From Phellopilus nigrolimitatus (Eukaryota > Basidiomycota > Agaricomycetes > Hymenochaetales > Hymenochaetaceae): a DNA stretch of 64,000 nucleotides. Below the pieces are notes generated by a model. The model did no database searches and had not been told where the DNA came from. It saw only the letters and a program-made list of their open reading frames with translations. Below, piece by piece: positions 24,336 to 36,300 of the stretch (position 1 is the stretch's first letter; each line of letters begins with the position of its first letter). Location: NCBI GenBank assembly GCA_021029095.1, contig JAJOHG010000051.1, forward strand, positions 124,001 to 188,000. The letters are read 5' to 3'. The position numbers were made by a program, and so were the translations under genes.

Positions 24336-26769
24336 ATGCCTACAAAGCCAAGCGCCCTCCAGTCGGGCCTCAAGACAATGCAGCGCGACTGGACCGACAA
24401 CGATACCACGCCGGCGACGAGCTCGCAGCCAATCAGCCAAAATACTCGACCTGCGACTGCACAAACTTCCGGGGAAGCTCTTAGCCCGCGCTCGAAGCGC
24501 ATGCTCGTCATCCAGGCCGCGCTCGACGAGATGAACTGCACGTCGTCGACACTCAAGAGCTCGATGCTGGCAAACGCGACGGCCACTCGTGCGACCGGTG
24601 GCAGTGATGCTTCTGCGAGGAGCAACTCAAGTCCGAGCTTATTCTCAGCGAAGGCAGGGACTTCGACCACTGACGCGACGCGGCGGAGTATTTCGAGCTC
24701 GGACGTATTCCCATCAAAGCGGCCCTCGGAAGGGGAGCCCGACGGAAATGTAGCTGCGCCAAAGAAGAAGCGCGTGCTTCCGAACAGCTTCACAGAGTCA
24801 CCAGCTGCCCAAGTGACATCGTCGTCGTCTCGAACTAACACTAGTTCGGCAACGATGACCGTCATGAGTGTAACGCGCGTGGATCGCTCAGAGCGAAAGG
24901 CTGCAGAGAAGCCCGCCGCGGTATTTTTAAGCAAAGAACAAATCCGCATCCTAGAGCTCGTACAGTCAGGCCAGAGCGTATTCTACACGGGCAGTGCTGG
25001 TGGGTTTGAACCTGCATACGTTTTAGAATACATCATGATGATCGCCATTATAGGCACGGGCAAATCTGTCTTGCTCCGAGAGATCATCAAGTCACTCCGA
25101 AAGAAGTTTGTCACTGCGCCCGACGCCGTCGCCATCACTGCGAGTACAGGTACGTCTAATGTCCTCTAATTCTACAGCTTTTAAAATATGCATAGGTATC
25201 GCCGCATGCAGCATCGGGGGTGTCACCGTGCATTCCTTCAGCGGGATTGGGCTTGGTGTGGAGTCTGCTGAGGAGCTGGCAAAGAAGGTCAGAAAGAACA
25301 AAAAGGCGATGGGTCGATGGCAAAGGACGAAGGTCCTTATCATTGATGAAGGTGAGAGGGTCGGCTTTTTCTGGGTGTATGCGTCGTTTACCCCAACATA
25401 TAGTGTCTATGGTGGATGGAGATCTGTTTGACAAGCTCTCTCGGATCGGAAGCATCCTCAGGAAGAGAGCCGAGCCATTTGGAGGGATCCAAGTATGTTA
25501 TTCCGTCCCTTCCGCGCAAACATTCCTCAACTTTGCCTCAGATTATCGTCACAGGTGACTTCTTCCAGTTGCCCCCAATAATGAGGGGAGGTACTCCCAA
25601 GTTTGCCTTCGAGGCACAGCTATGGGGCGAAACGATAAGGCAACACACGTACAACCTCACGAAAGTCTTCCGGCAAAAGGACCAAGGTGAGATTTTACCA
25701 TAATCATGATCGCGCTTCTTCATCTGAGCGGCGTTGCAGACTTCGTCGACATGTTGAACGAGATGCGCTTCGGTCGCCTGACGTCCAACTCGATCTCCAG
25801 GTTCAGATCTTTGACGCGCGAAATTCACTACGACGACGGTTTGGGTGCTACCGAGCTGTACGTACACCGAATTATCATCAAGATTCACTGTTCACTCTTC
25901 GTTAAAACAGGTTCCCGCGTCGTGAAGATGTTGACCGCTCGAATGGGACCCGCATGAGTCACCTTGCGACAGAGCATCAGGTATACCACGCAATAGACGG
26001 AGGGACAATCACAGACAAGAACCAGCGCGACAAGATGCTCGCGAATTTCATGGCGCCGACCTCGCTTACATTGAAAATCGACGCACAGGTAATGCTGATC
26101 AAGAACATGGACGAAACACTGGCGAACGGCAGTATGGGTCGCGTCGTGCGCTTTCTCGACCCTGCGCAGGCGAAGGACGAGGGTGTGTACCCGGCTGGTG
26201 AAGAGCGCGAAAAGCAAAAGAAACCGAAAACCGGACAGGTCTGGCCCATCGTGGCGTTTATGATTAATGGCGGCAGAGAGAAGAAAGAGGTAATGATTAT
26301 ACCCGAGAGTTTCAAAGTCGAACTGCCGAACGGGGAGGTACAGGTTAGCAGGCTGCAGGTGCGTATAACTAATCATTGATTTGCGAAGAATGGTGCTAAA
26401 ATCTCGCCATTAGCTTCCGCTTATCCTTGCATGGGCGATGTCGATCCACAAATCGCAAGGACAAACACTTGAGCGAGTAAAGGTTGACCTCGGGAAAGTC
26501 TTCGAGAAGGGTACATACTATTTCAGTTGATGTCTCGACTACACGATGCTTACATCACTGTTGATGATTAGGGCAAGCATATGTTGCTCTGTCTCGAGCG
26601 ACATCGATGCACGGGCTCCAGGTGCTCAACTTCGACTCGAGCAAGGTTCGTTCCTCTTCCTTTCCTTCTACTCTTGATGTTCTTCATATTCAACTATTTG
26701 GTTATTCAGGTCCAGGCACATCCGAAGGTCGTCGAATGGAGCAAGACTTTGCAGACCATCCCTATTTGA
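24336..26769 (+). CDS. PIF1: Pif1-family 5'-3' DNA helicase
   Basis: ATP-dependent helicase acting on G-quadruplexes, telomeres, replication forks and mitochondrial DNA in other fungi. The first about 200 residues are Ser/Thr-rich and disordered. The helicase core then follows in order. Walker A is GSAGTGKS, split by the intron starting at about 25001. Motif Ia is ITASTG. Walker B is VLIIDEVSMVDG, joined across an intron after 25349. Motif III is TGDFFQLPP near 25552. VMLIKNMD lies near 26094. The late [10 protein letters not shown] (near 26440) and AYVALSRA motifs are joined by short introns up to the stop at 26767-26769. All core motifs are present, so it is probably active. Expected length is about 640 residues. 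There is no clear mitochondrial presequence. Confidence 0.9.
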
Positions 26770-27276
26770 GGGAGGGGGGAAATCAGTTACTTCAACTTTT
26801 AGCACTTCAAGATCGATTTGAGGATTAATTATGGATCCTTTGAGGGCAAAACTTCCACATACACAATGTTGAACGTCAAAGTTACGTGGCATCTGACCAG
26901 ATCCGTAACACAACTCATGCGTGCAGACCTAATGTATTCATAATTAAGCGTATGGTATGTTCTGCTAACTGTAGCGATGCGAATGAAAATAAATTCTATG
27001 GTGTGTATAAGTGGAGAGTTGGCAAAAGGCTGTAGGATTTAAGTTGAATGGGATTCCGTAAATTTTGTGAAAAGGAGGGAAGATACATTGATTTATGAAA
27101 TAATCGAGGCTCATGCAGCCATGAACGTGTCAATGTGAATCTACATGCCCGGAAATTTATAGACTTCAAACTCATACATTGCGAGGCAACCAAATTGTGC
27201 ATCCTTATTCATCCACGGAAACTCATGTCCTTGAAGCGTTTTCCTGCTTTCACGTTGCAATCGATCCTTCCTTCTA
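26770..27276. other. intergenic region
   Basis: AT-rich 500-bp gap after Pif1. No supported gene. Confidence 0.4.
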
Positions 27277-27783
27277 TTCCGGCACGATAGCGAAATCGTA
27301 ATCTTTAATCGAACCCAAAGGACATGTTTGCAACGCGAGCGGCCGACACTCAACCATCACCGCAACCACTGTAGTGGATGATAGCGTCAGATCGGCATCC
27401 TGCAACGTATGCAGCTGCTGCAGGAACTCAGGCCACGGCCCATCCCATATCTCTGCTTTGCGGTCGCGACAGGATACCCACCAACAACGGCGAAGTGCTT
27501 GCCTGCAGATCTCCCGTGCTCGCCTTGCGCGCAAGAGGGAAGCTTTACATACAGCACGTGTCTCCGCACGCGGAGAATGTTCTCGGGGAGGCGCAGCGCG
27601 TGGATGCACACGCCGAGGAGCACCTCCTGGTTGAACTTGATCCACTTCTCGAGCCGCTGGTCCAGCTCGTACAGGGAGACTCCATCCGGGAGAGCGAGTC
27701 GCTGGAGGATACCTAGCGGCGTGCTCTCGTGGATATTAGACGCGATGCAAGATGTGTATTGTTCTCGCAGGCCTGCTTATGGG
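27277..27783 (-). pseudogene. relic of a MYND-associated protein (C-terminal part)
   Basis: Read on the minus strand, about 27770-27450 encodes a block with LDQRLEKWIKFNQE, IHALRLPEN and RRHVLYVKL. It resembles, from memory, the region that follows the zinc finger in many Agaricomycete MYND proteins. The next homologous-looking block (WDGPWPEFLQQL, AVMVECRPLALQTCPLGS) is in a different frame, and no good intron joins them cleanly. No MYND finger lies upstream. It is therefore probably a truncated and frame-broken copy. This is a family-level resemblance, not a database match. It differs from the intact MYND gene at 3.7-6.9 kb. Confidence 0.5.
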
Positions 27784-28485
27784 TCTGGGTTTTGTTGATC
27801 TATGAGACCCAAACCATGTCGGCTTAGGACTCCAATTTACTTCCTGACATGCCTTGGCCGGCTACAGACCGGAGTAAGCAAGTCACTTGATTCGCTTCAT
27901 TGAGTAAAATTTCGCCACGTACTTTACAACCTGAGCGCCTTTGAAGTGGTTTTTCAGGTTCTTTTGCATAGCAATGATTGCATCGATCAATGGTCAATCT
28001 CCTGACCCTCTAGAGTAGACCATAAGTGTGAATTATAACGCGTACACGATGCAGACTGAGTGTTATGGCGTTCGTCTCGCAGCTCTTTAGAGCTTAGCTT
28101 TTTGGAATTCTCTTTGTTGGAGGGAACCTTGATTGAAGGAAGGAAGTTCGAGACCGACGCGGTAGGCGACAGGCGGCAGGCGGCGTTTTCCGGCCTCGTT
28201 ACTTCACTTCACCACCTGCCATCAAGTTCGACTTAGCTTTCCGCTTGCTGACATCTCTATGAAAAGCGTAAAGAAAGGACCTGAAGACACGTCGGAAGCT
28301 TGATCAAACTGGGGTCTTGCTTACTAAGGAAGCAACAATCCGAGCTGCTCTCAATACTGGAAAATCTCTACTGATACTGGTACGTCTTTAGGTTTTGCGC
28401 TCCTTGTGGAAAGTAAAACCCATATAATTTTGCTTGTAGTTATCTCACGGAAGAGTCGTCAGGTCAAAATTCCGTGCAGTTTATC
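27784..28485. other. intergenic region
   Basis: About 700 bp between the MYND-type relic and the UbiA-like gene. I see no gene or repeat here. Confidence 0.4.
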
Positions 28486-29555
28486 ATGACAACCTTTGTG
28501 GAACGCTTTTCGCTTTTAATCAGCGTCAGTCGTGTTCCGAGCTGGTGTTTTGGTCCTATTCTCTATACCATCGGAATAATACACTCTCGAGTACTTCCTA
28601 AAACCTTACCGGATATTATTCTCTCCGGTTTCCAGATATTCTGCTTATCCTTCCCTCTTTGCATTAGTGAGTGGAATTGTAGCCGTTGAACTTGTTCAAA
28701 TCTTTAAGTTTGCAAATCACAGTTGTTTTCGGTGTTAATGATGTGTACGACTATACATCCGATGTTCATAACCCTCGCAAACACGAGCAGTCTTTAGAAG
28801 GAGGAATTCTCAGCCCAATCCACCACTCGCTCGTGTTATCTGCAGCACGCGTCTCCACTGCTCTCATATCCCTTTCGTTCATCGTACCTCTGTTTGCCTC
28901 ACCCCTAAAAAGGTCTTCATTCTATAACCTCCAGGGTCCAATGTGTAGTAGCATCATCCTCTTCCTCAGCTGGCAATACTCCTCACCGCCTCTCCGTCTG
29001 AAAGAACTACCGATCCTCGACTCAATCTCAAATGGCATGATTGTATGGCTAGCGTGGGCACTAGGATACGTTGCGAGCGGCAGCCCACTTTTCGGCGTAG
29101 GAGCAAATGAGAGCGCGAATAAGGGTTGGCTACTCGCGTTCTGCACAGCAGGCGTGCATGCGCTCGGCGCGGCTGCTGATGTCGAAGCGGACATCGCCGC
29201 GGGACAGCGTACTATCGCTACAATGCTTGGGAAGAGGCTTGCGGCAGGATTTTCGGCCGCATGCTAGTGAGTCGTCTGCTTAATTCCCACGATTTGAGGG
29301 AAATAAACGTATACGTTTCTCTCGAATGACAGCGTCCTCGCCTCAACAACGGTCGAGCCGACTTCCTTTGTCGGAATCTATTCATTCATTGGAACTGCGA
29401 TCTCTCTTACGCCAGTTTTCAACCCAGCACTGGGCGCATCAAACATTCCGAGCAGTTGTATACGTGTCTATTCTTGGGGCCACGGGATGGATCGGGGAGA
29501 GAGCACTCGCAATGTTGAAACGCGAAAAAGTTCAGTAGGTACTAGACCTGATTGA
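28486..29555 (+). CDS. UbiA-family membrane prenyltransferase
   Basis: Multi-pass membrane enzyme that transfers isoprenyl groups to an aromatic or other acceptor. The first Mg-diphosphate motif, NDxxDxxxD, is seen as NDVYDYTSD (around 28738), created by splicing out 28677-28732. The second Asp-rich motif, DVEAD, is near 29180, followed by the typical GQRTIATMLGKR. Hydrophobic helices lie between and after these motifs. Exons are 28486-28676, 28733-29266 and 29333 onwards. The direct frame stops at 29553-29555 (315 residues) after a polar tail. The neighbouring frame encodes a convincing last membrane helix (VVYVSILGATGWIGE) and stops at 29536-29538. A one-base indel near 29425 or a weak intron may separate the two ends. 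No other secondary-metabolism gene is adjacent, so the product cannot be named. Confidence 0.75.
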
Positions 29556-29778
29556 ATGATGCTGAAAACATCTACACGTGGTCTCTATTTCCGCTTTGTG
29601 AGTCTGAGGAGGCAGGTCGGTTCTATTAATGGTGGATTTGCTCTTTATAATAACGATATTATATAGTATTCGATACATATGTGTACGGAGAAACTCTCAG
29701 GAAACTGTCTGTTACTGTCGACTTATATTTTATCTAGCCCGAGGCCCTAGTGACCTGTCGCTATATCCACGGCGGGTT

Positions 29779-30941
29779 CTACCACAAAGGCGTCCAAGGA
29801 TCTTTGCAAGCTCTCAGGGGTTGTGCTCGCACGGATAGGCGCTCTAAAGACTCTAAAATCGGTCTAGCAACGAGGGTCTGCGATGAGCGCAATGGAGTTG
29901 GTGCCATGCCTGGACGACGCTGCTTCCTCGATAGTCCATCGAGACTTTCCGCGCGCGCCTTTCCCTTATACTCTTCCTTCGAATCTCGCACGTCATCTAC
30001 CGGTGTATCGGAGACGATCACATCGCGGTCGGGGATAAGGTACTCCGTCGTGTCCTGTTCGCGGAAGAGGATTGCGAACGCGACAAGGTGCCCGACTAAG
30101 GCGACGGCTGTTACCGCGGTGCCAGCCTAATCCCAAATTTTCGTCGTATGAATATAGCCTCGGTGGAGAATTATGATCAGCAGTACCTTTACGATCCATC
30201 CCTTATCTGCTGATTGCCAAACAATGACGCCGATATCCGCGAAGAACGTCCCGAAACTAATGAACGCCCACACTTCAGGGATAGATAACGCGAAGAGGTA
30301 GAGTCTCGGATAGTTTTGGTCTATCACCTGTGTGGATATGTTATAACACAGAGTTATAAGCTCAGGCGGCAGATACAAGAAGTATGGACGAGGACATGCC
30401 AATAAGGAGATCCCCTTTACATCGCCAAGTACGTAAATGAGACCAACGCCAAAACCGATGGCGATGAGGCTGCTGAGGAGAGATATTATCCCAAGAGAGA
30501 ATGAGGCCCGCGAGAGTGGGAGATCCGCGAAGACTATCGATGAAACAGCACTTATGGTAGGACGTGCACTTTATGATTAACTAGAAAACCAAATTATACT
30601 CGTAGATGCACGTACCCCATGATCAAACCGCACTGGAGGATATAATTAAATAAATAAAATTGAAAACACATTAGGCTTTCGTGAAAAGTCCAGCAATAAC
30701 CAAAGAGTAAACGAACGATGACATTCAAATTGGACCATCTTCGCATAAGGCTGTCTCGGAATCGTTCCCATGCTTTCGAGTCCCTTTTTCTTCGAAGATA
30801 GAGCATCTGCTCATAAGGGGTCACCCATCCAAGGACCACTCGCAACATGAGAATAGGCCGGGCTATGTTCTCGTCGCCTGGTATGTCGTTACTATCTGAT
30901 GATTCAGTAACGTGTTGATCGGTTTGCTGTTGGGAATTCAT
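29779..30941 (-). CDS. four-helix membrane protein (fungal hypothetical family)
   Basis: Starts at ATG 30941 with a polar, Gln-rich leader. A short basic region ending in RRWSNLN is followed by about four hydrophobic helices: a block ending CGLIMG, joined after an intron to VSSIVFAD; then SLLSSLIAIGFGVGLIYVLG; IPEVWAFISFGTFFADIGVI; and AVALVGHLVAFAIL. The C-terminal tail is charged and low-complexity to the stop at 29779-29781. Intron donors after 30600 and at 30187 fit phase. The pattern W-x-x-LN before helix 1, plus a helix with a Pro-x-x-Trp turn, recalls, from memory, an Agaricomycete-specific family of unknown function. No enzymatic motif is visible. Confidence 0.65.
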
Positions 30942-31445
30942 TTTAGAGACAATTTGAATATTGCAGAAGAATGTAAGAAGAGGACGACTCCTCAGTGAAG
31001 TTAAGTGAGGAGTCTGTGAAACAGTCAAGGAGGTCAATGCAGTGAACTTCTGTTCGTGGTGCCTTATACATCACATCCTCCTCTCTACGGCGCGAACTCA
31101 AACCCGGCGCCAATCTTAGTCGGCGTCGGAATGCGGAGGACTCACTGAAACCGAGCACCACTATTATCATCAGCGTGACTTAGCAAGGGAACGGCACGGT
31201 ACTCATACTTCTCGTATTTTACGTGCTTACTTACCTGGTTTTCTCAAGGACGGAGCAGCTCGATGTATGCGCGATGTTTATATCAACAAATTTGAAGATG
31301 AGACGATCCCGGACGGTAGGTAGTCAAGCTAGTGGAGAGTGAGTTCGCATCCAGTACGAAACGAGCTAGTGAGCACCAAAGTAATGATTCAATGTAATAG
31401 ATAGGCGTTTATTTGATTCTCGACTCGCCTAACGATACACAGCCA
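30942..31445. promoter_or_regulatory. divergent promoter region between two membrane-protein genes
   Basis: A 500-bp region separates two head-to-head genes for similar membrane proteins. A short minus-strand frame in it lacks an ATG-supported start. Shared control is plausible but not shown. Confidence 0.35.
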
Positions 31446-32955
31446 ATGGTGCGTTCGGTCATGAAAAATACCTCCGAAATGAATAGAGATCGTTTCAACA
31501 GATTCAAATCGAATTCAAGTGTTTCAAAGGCGTCTAGAGAACAAAAGCGGGAGTTTTATGAGGTCTCAATGAAGGACAAGGGAAAAGAAAATATTGACCC
31601 TGTGCAGGGTAAGCGGGTATGCTACCTTCCCACGCCACCACCAGGAACGAGGTCTCTTTGCTGGTGTTGATCGGAGATGTGGAAGAAATGGTTTTAAGCG
31701 GCCTGAACTCTACGGTGATTAGGATATATACTTCATAGGATTCGTCAATTTACAACTGCGTTTTTTTTTGCTGTCATGAAGATATCAATTTGGTCTAATC
31801 TGCCCAAGGATGGCCAGCGAGCTAATGATGCTTCCCATTTGGAGTCAGCATCTCGCCCGTCGACGCGTAGAACGAAGACTTTCAACTTGACCAGGATTCC
31901 CAAGCTACTCATGCTTGGCTACCCCTCAGAGGAGTCCCAAAGAAGGTGAGTGGGATGTTATCTTTCTTCTTCTGGAGTTTCGCTCAGGTCTATTCATTTG
32001 ACTAGATATGAGTTAGAAAGCGACTGGTCGCGCTTGTACACTATCTTAATGTTCAAGATTGAAAATATTGGCATAGTCGTGAGTCCCACATGCGAAAGCA
32101 CGAATAGTACTTTACTGACCATCACTCAGTCAGGTCTCTTGCTAGCGTAAGCAGTGCACTTGAATAAAAGCCATCTTCCTGACTTGAGCTGACCCTTTCT
32201 ATCTCTTTTTAGCTCAAGCTGTAACTTACTAATCGCTGGTGACCTTCGCCGCATGACTCATGCTTCGGTCTCTGCATCAATGTACGGAAGTATTTTGTCG
32301 ATCGTATTCGGCCTCCTGTGCAGAATAAACATAACGCCGGGTCGTCTTCAAGTGAGTGTTTGTTATTCATTGCGGAATATATGTATGTTCCTGTGTTTAT
32401 CTTCGGCTCAAGTTTCTTGTTGGTCGAACTCGCCTCTTTTATTACCTCTACGCGACACCATCCCTTTGGGGAGGCGGAGCTGCACTTGCCTTCTTTGTTG
32501 CGATATGCTCGTTCACATGGCTCGAGGAAAGCACAGCAAAATACGGTTGGGAAGCGAAGATTAGTGCGGTCGTCCTCAGTGCTGCACTTATCGGTAACGC
32601 TGTAGCTTGCTTTGTCCTCGGAGCCCGCGTCATGGCGCTTCCTGGCCAAAATTCTCCGGATGAAAACAGTGGCAAGGTTGATGGATCATGGGAGGAAAAG
32701 AATACAATGGCTATCACACATCTCGAAGAGAGGCAGGAACGCATGCTAGCTGGGGATAAGTCGTTCGGCGTATCAGATTGGAGCGCGAATCTGACGTCGC
32801 CTTTCGACGCATTGTCAAACCTGGTTTCGAGCGACACGACTACATCACTACATCATGGGCCATCTAGATCTGCTACGTTTGACTCTTCAGCTAGCGTGGC
32901 AAGTCCACGCCGTGCTCATGTTCGAGTGCCCTCACGGCGGGAAACAGCTTGGTAA
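31446..32955 (+). CDS. four-helix membrane protein, divergent partner of the minus-strand gene
   Basis: An N-terminal polar region is followed by four hydrophobic segments: NIGIVSGLLLASSCNLLIA, then SMYGSILSIVFGLLCR, then TPSLWGGGAALAFFVAIC, then SAALIGNAVACFVLG. A Ser-rich cytosolic tail ends at 32953-32955. Introns with GTGAGT-like donors at 31948, 32081, 32149 and about 32350 join these in phase. The start is uncertain. ATG 31446 works if an intron of about 110 bp (about 31612-31721) is removed; ATG 31776 is a later alternative. Helix order, spacing and the Trp-containing third helix resemble the divergently transcribed neighbour, which suggests an old tandem or inverted duplication. Confidence 0.6.
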
Positions 32956-33303
32956 CGCACCAATCTCCTTCCTCCATTGTAGAAGAAAATAATATATGAC
33001 CCGAGTGACTATATGTAAACTGTGGTACTTTCTGTGAAAGATTTTGTGTACCCATAGTGCTTTGCAATGTGAAGGCGACTCGAATCTTCTTGTGCTTTGA
33101 TTTTGTTGATAATTACCAAAAATGGTGCTGTTTTTGTTTTCGCCTGAATTGGTGACCATCTTCGTTCGAAACTCTTCCATTCGACCATCAGTTCCTAATT
33201 GCTACGCTACGGTCTGCAGACGAATCTTTGCTAGATTTTTCTTTCAATCTGGCTCTACTGAACATATAACTATCGTTGTTGCTTTTGGAGACGCGCTCTG
33301 TGG
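32956..33303. other. intergenic region
   Basis: About 350 bp between the membrane-protein gene and TEL1. No gene is recognised; it should contain the TEL1 promoter. Confidence 0.4.
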
Positions 33304-36300
33304 ATGAGCAGCTTGAATTTAAAGACAGTCCTTGCTTTACTCAAATCCGACAAATCAAAGGACAGGCAGCACGGAATCGCCACTCTACGGGAAGTCTTCA
33401 GTCGGGACTCTAGGATTGAGAAACTTGATGAGGATGGAGATGGTCGGGTGTGGTTGGCGGTCTTTCAGGCACTGTTCGCCGCGGTGTTGAACGAACGGGC
33501 CTCTGTTGTCAAGAAAGGGAATGCCGTAGCGGCAGCGGAGAGGAGGTTAAAGGACACCGCGTCCACACTCAGGTGGCTAGTGGAGGTAAGCGTGAGGCAA
33601 TGGGCTACGAAGGTTTCTAAACCGCTCGTGAATCATCTACTTCAAACGATGGTGAGCGGTAGAAGTCTCTTCACGCCCGTCGCTCTGGACTACGTCAAGG
33701 CTCTCCGAGTTATTTGCTCTTATGCTCCGCACCTCAACTATATCATGACAGAGGAAAGCCAATGGATTAGGATTTTGTCCCTGAGTTTCGCTGTCGTGCT
33801 CGGTGATGACCTGAAGATGGATCTGGAGGTCGAGTCGGAAGGGATGTCGGAGGCTGAGGTGAGTTCTGCACTCTCCGCAGAGGAGATGATGCCATCACGA
33901 AAACGGAAGAAACACGATGTATCCGGGCGAAAGTCGTCGAAGCATCTACCTCCTCGTACTGCGTCTCCAGAGCAAATCGAATTTGTTGCACTCATTGCTA
34001 TACTCCTGCGATCGCCGCGCGTGAGACTTATGTCACCAGAGCATCCTCGTCTGCCTGGCGCTGTCCTGGAAAGATTATACCGGTTCTTCAAACTCTTCCC
34101 AGTTGAGACGTCCGCCCATCTTGACGCCATCGTCGCCGTTGAAGCCGCTCTCAATTCGATTGCTCTTAACGCGCGCAATGAAGTGTCCGAGTTCGGAGTG
34201 AAAATATGGGACCATCTGCTGCTCCTTTGGTCCACAAAGAGCCGACAGATGAAGGAAGGCGTTCTCATTGCTTTAAAGATGCTCTTTCCATACGTCAAGC
34301 ATGCCGAGGCTGATTTCGACCGCGTGGACGGCGTGGGCAAATTAGTACGACACCTTCAGACTGACCACGAAACACGGTGGGGCTTCGATGAGCTTAGTCT
34401 TGATGCGCTCAGGTTGGAGATCGTGACCGATCAAGCCGACGAGCCTTTCATTGCTCGTACGTTCAGGGCTGGATTCAATTTCTCTGCAGGACAGGCAACA
34501 GCGTGGGTTGTATTGGAATTGTTAGCAGACGCTACGAAGGAGGTGCGCGGTGACTTCATTCTGTCAATGTTGCACACACACTCAGTACTACGTAGTTTTA
34601 TTTGTTATCCGAATCGAATCATTCTTTAGCTCCTGGCCCAAGTCGGTCGGAAGGCAAGCGTATGAGACTAGAAAATCCCATAAAGTCGATGTTGCAGTCT
34701 ATACAGAATCCCCGACTCCGTGGAAAGACCTTCTACCTACAAAGTCTTCTATTTATAATTGATCGACACTGGTCGGTCCTGCACTCGGAAGTGCAGCTCG
34801 AAATGATCAACGCTCTCCATCAATTGATCACCGCAGACGATGCGAACGTCCAGTCTTGGGTGTTTTGCTGTTTCGCAGCCATCGCATATGCGGATTGCTT
34901 GCTACGATCACCGTCGCTTGACTCTGTCCATTGGGATGGGATCTGGAGCCATACGATGCGTCGTACAAACGCACCAGTCATCAGTCGGGCTGCCTGTCAT
35001 GCTGCAAACGCCCTTCTTCTCTGCGAAAAGTTGCCTGTCACCCGGATTCTTGCCGAGATAGAGGCAATGACGCAGGATATCAACGTACAAGGCCCTGCAG
35101 CGCCTTATGATTCGGTATGCGCATTTTTGACGCGTTGCGTGAAAGTTGCCAGCCAAGATGCGAGGTTATATCGTATGCGCTTAGATGATAAAGTGCTCAG
35201 TTGGTTGATGGAGAATTGGAACGTTCTGAACGGTGTTTCAAGGTCTGCGACAGCTTTGGCTAGTCTGCGGATGGAACAACACACTGTGCGGGATTTACTC
35301 GCCCTCCTGGAAAGTGCGTGCGGCCTGTCCGAATCTGGTCAGCTACTCTGTTCCATCCAGCTTCCGCAGCATCCAGTCGTTGATCTGCTTCAGAGTGAGA
35401 TGGACACTGAAATCATCAGAGGATTTCTTCTCGATGCTTGTTTTCCAGTTTCACAACGCACGTTACAGTCAAATGGATCGCCGAAGGGTCTGTCTACGAT
35501 TCAGTCGGCAGACCTAGCACAGCCGGATGCTAGAGTGCGCAAGGCGTCTGCATTTCTCCTCAAGACTCTTGAAACTGTTCTTCCCAGCTGGGAAAATCCC
35601 GTAGAAAATGTACTCCGTCCACCAGTGGAGAGCGTTCGCCGCGCTTTAGATCTCGCTGTGTTAGCCATCTGCTTCGAGTCTTCGCTAGTTGTGAATAGGA
35701 TTCGTAACAATCGTCGAACACTTCTTGCTGCCTGCAAAATCATCACAGTACTAACTCCTTTCCTGCTCAACTCAGGATGGTCGACGGAAGAATTGGCTAT
35801 CCTTCTCTCCAGCTTTACTCCTTTGACATCTGACTTCATCGAAGATGGTTCCTCTTCTGACAAATGGGAGGCGTTTGTCGTTCCCGGAAAAGCCACGGGA
35901 GTCAAATCCAAATCATTGGAGCGTTGGACGAGTAAGACTCTCAACAAGTCCCGCAGAGACTCGAAGAAATGCCTTCAAAGCACCATATGGCAAAGTGCTG
36001 ATGTCAGTTCCACTAATTCTCATCGTTATCTCGAACTTACCTCGTTCACTGCAGGTTCAAGACGCTCTTGCGGCCGTTCTGGATAGCTTAAAACGGACGT
36101 TGAGAATGCTCTTGGTGAGGCAACGACAAACTTTAGACAAGCATCCGTCGCCTCTCGTGGATGACGACAAGGACGACTTTGGGCCCATACGAACAACGAA
36201 TACACCTACTGCTGACATAAGCCGCACGTTAGATGACAGGAGCGCCGTCAGAAGGGTTGTAGGCATATGCGTCAATATCATCGCACTGGCGCCAGTCCTG

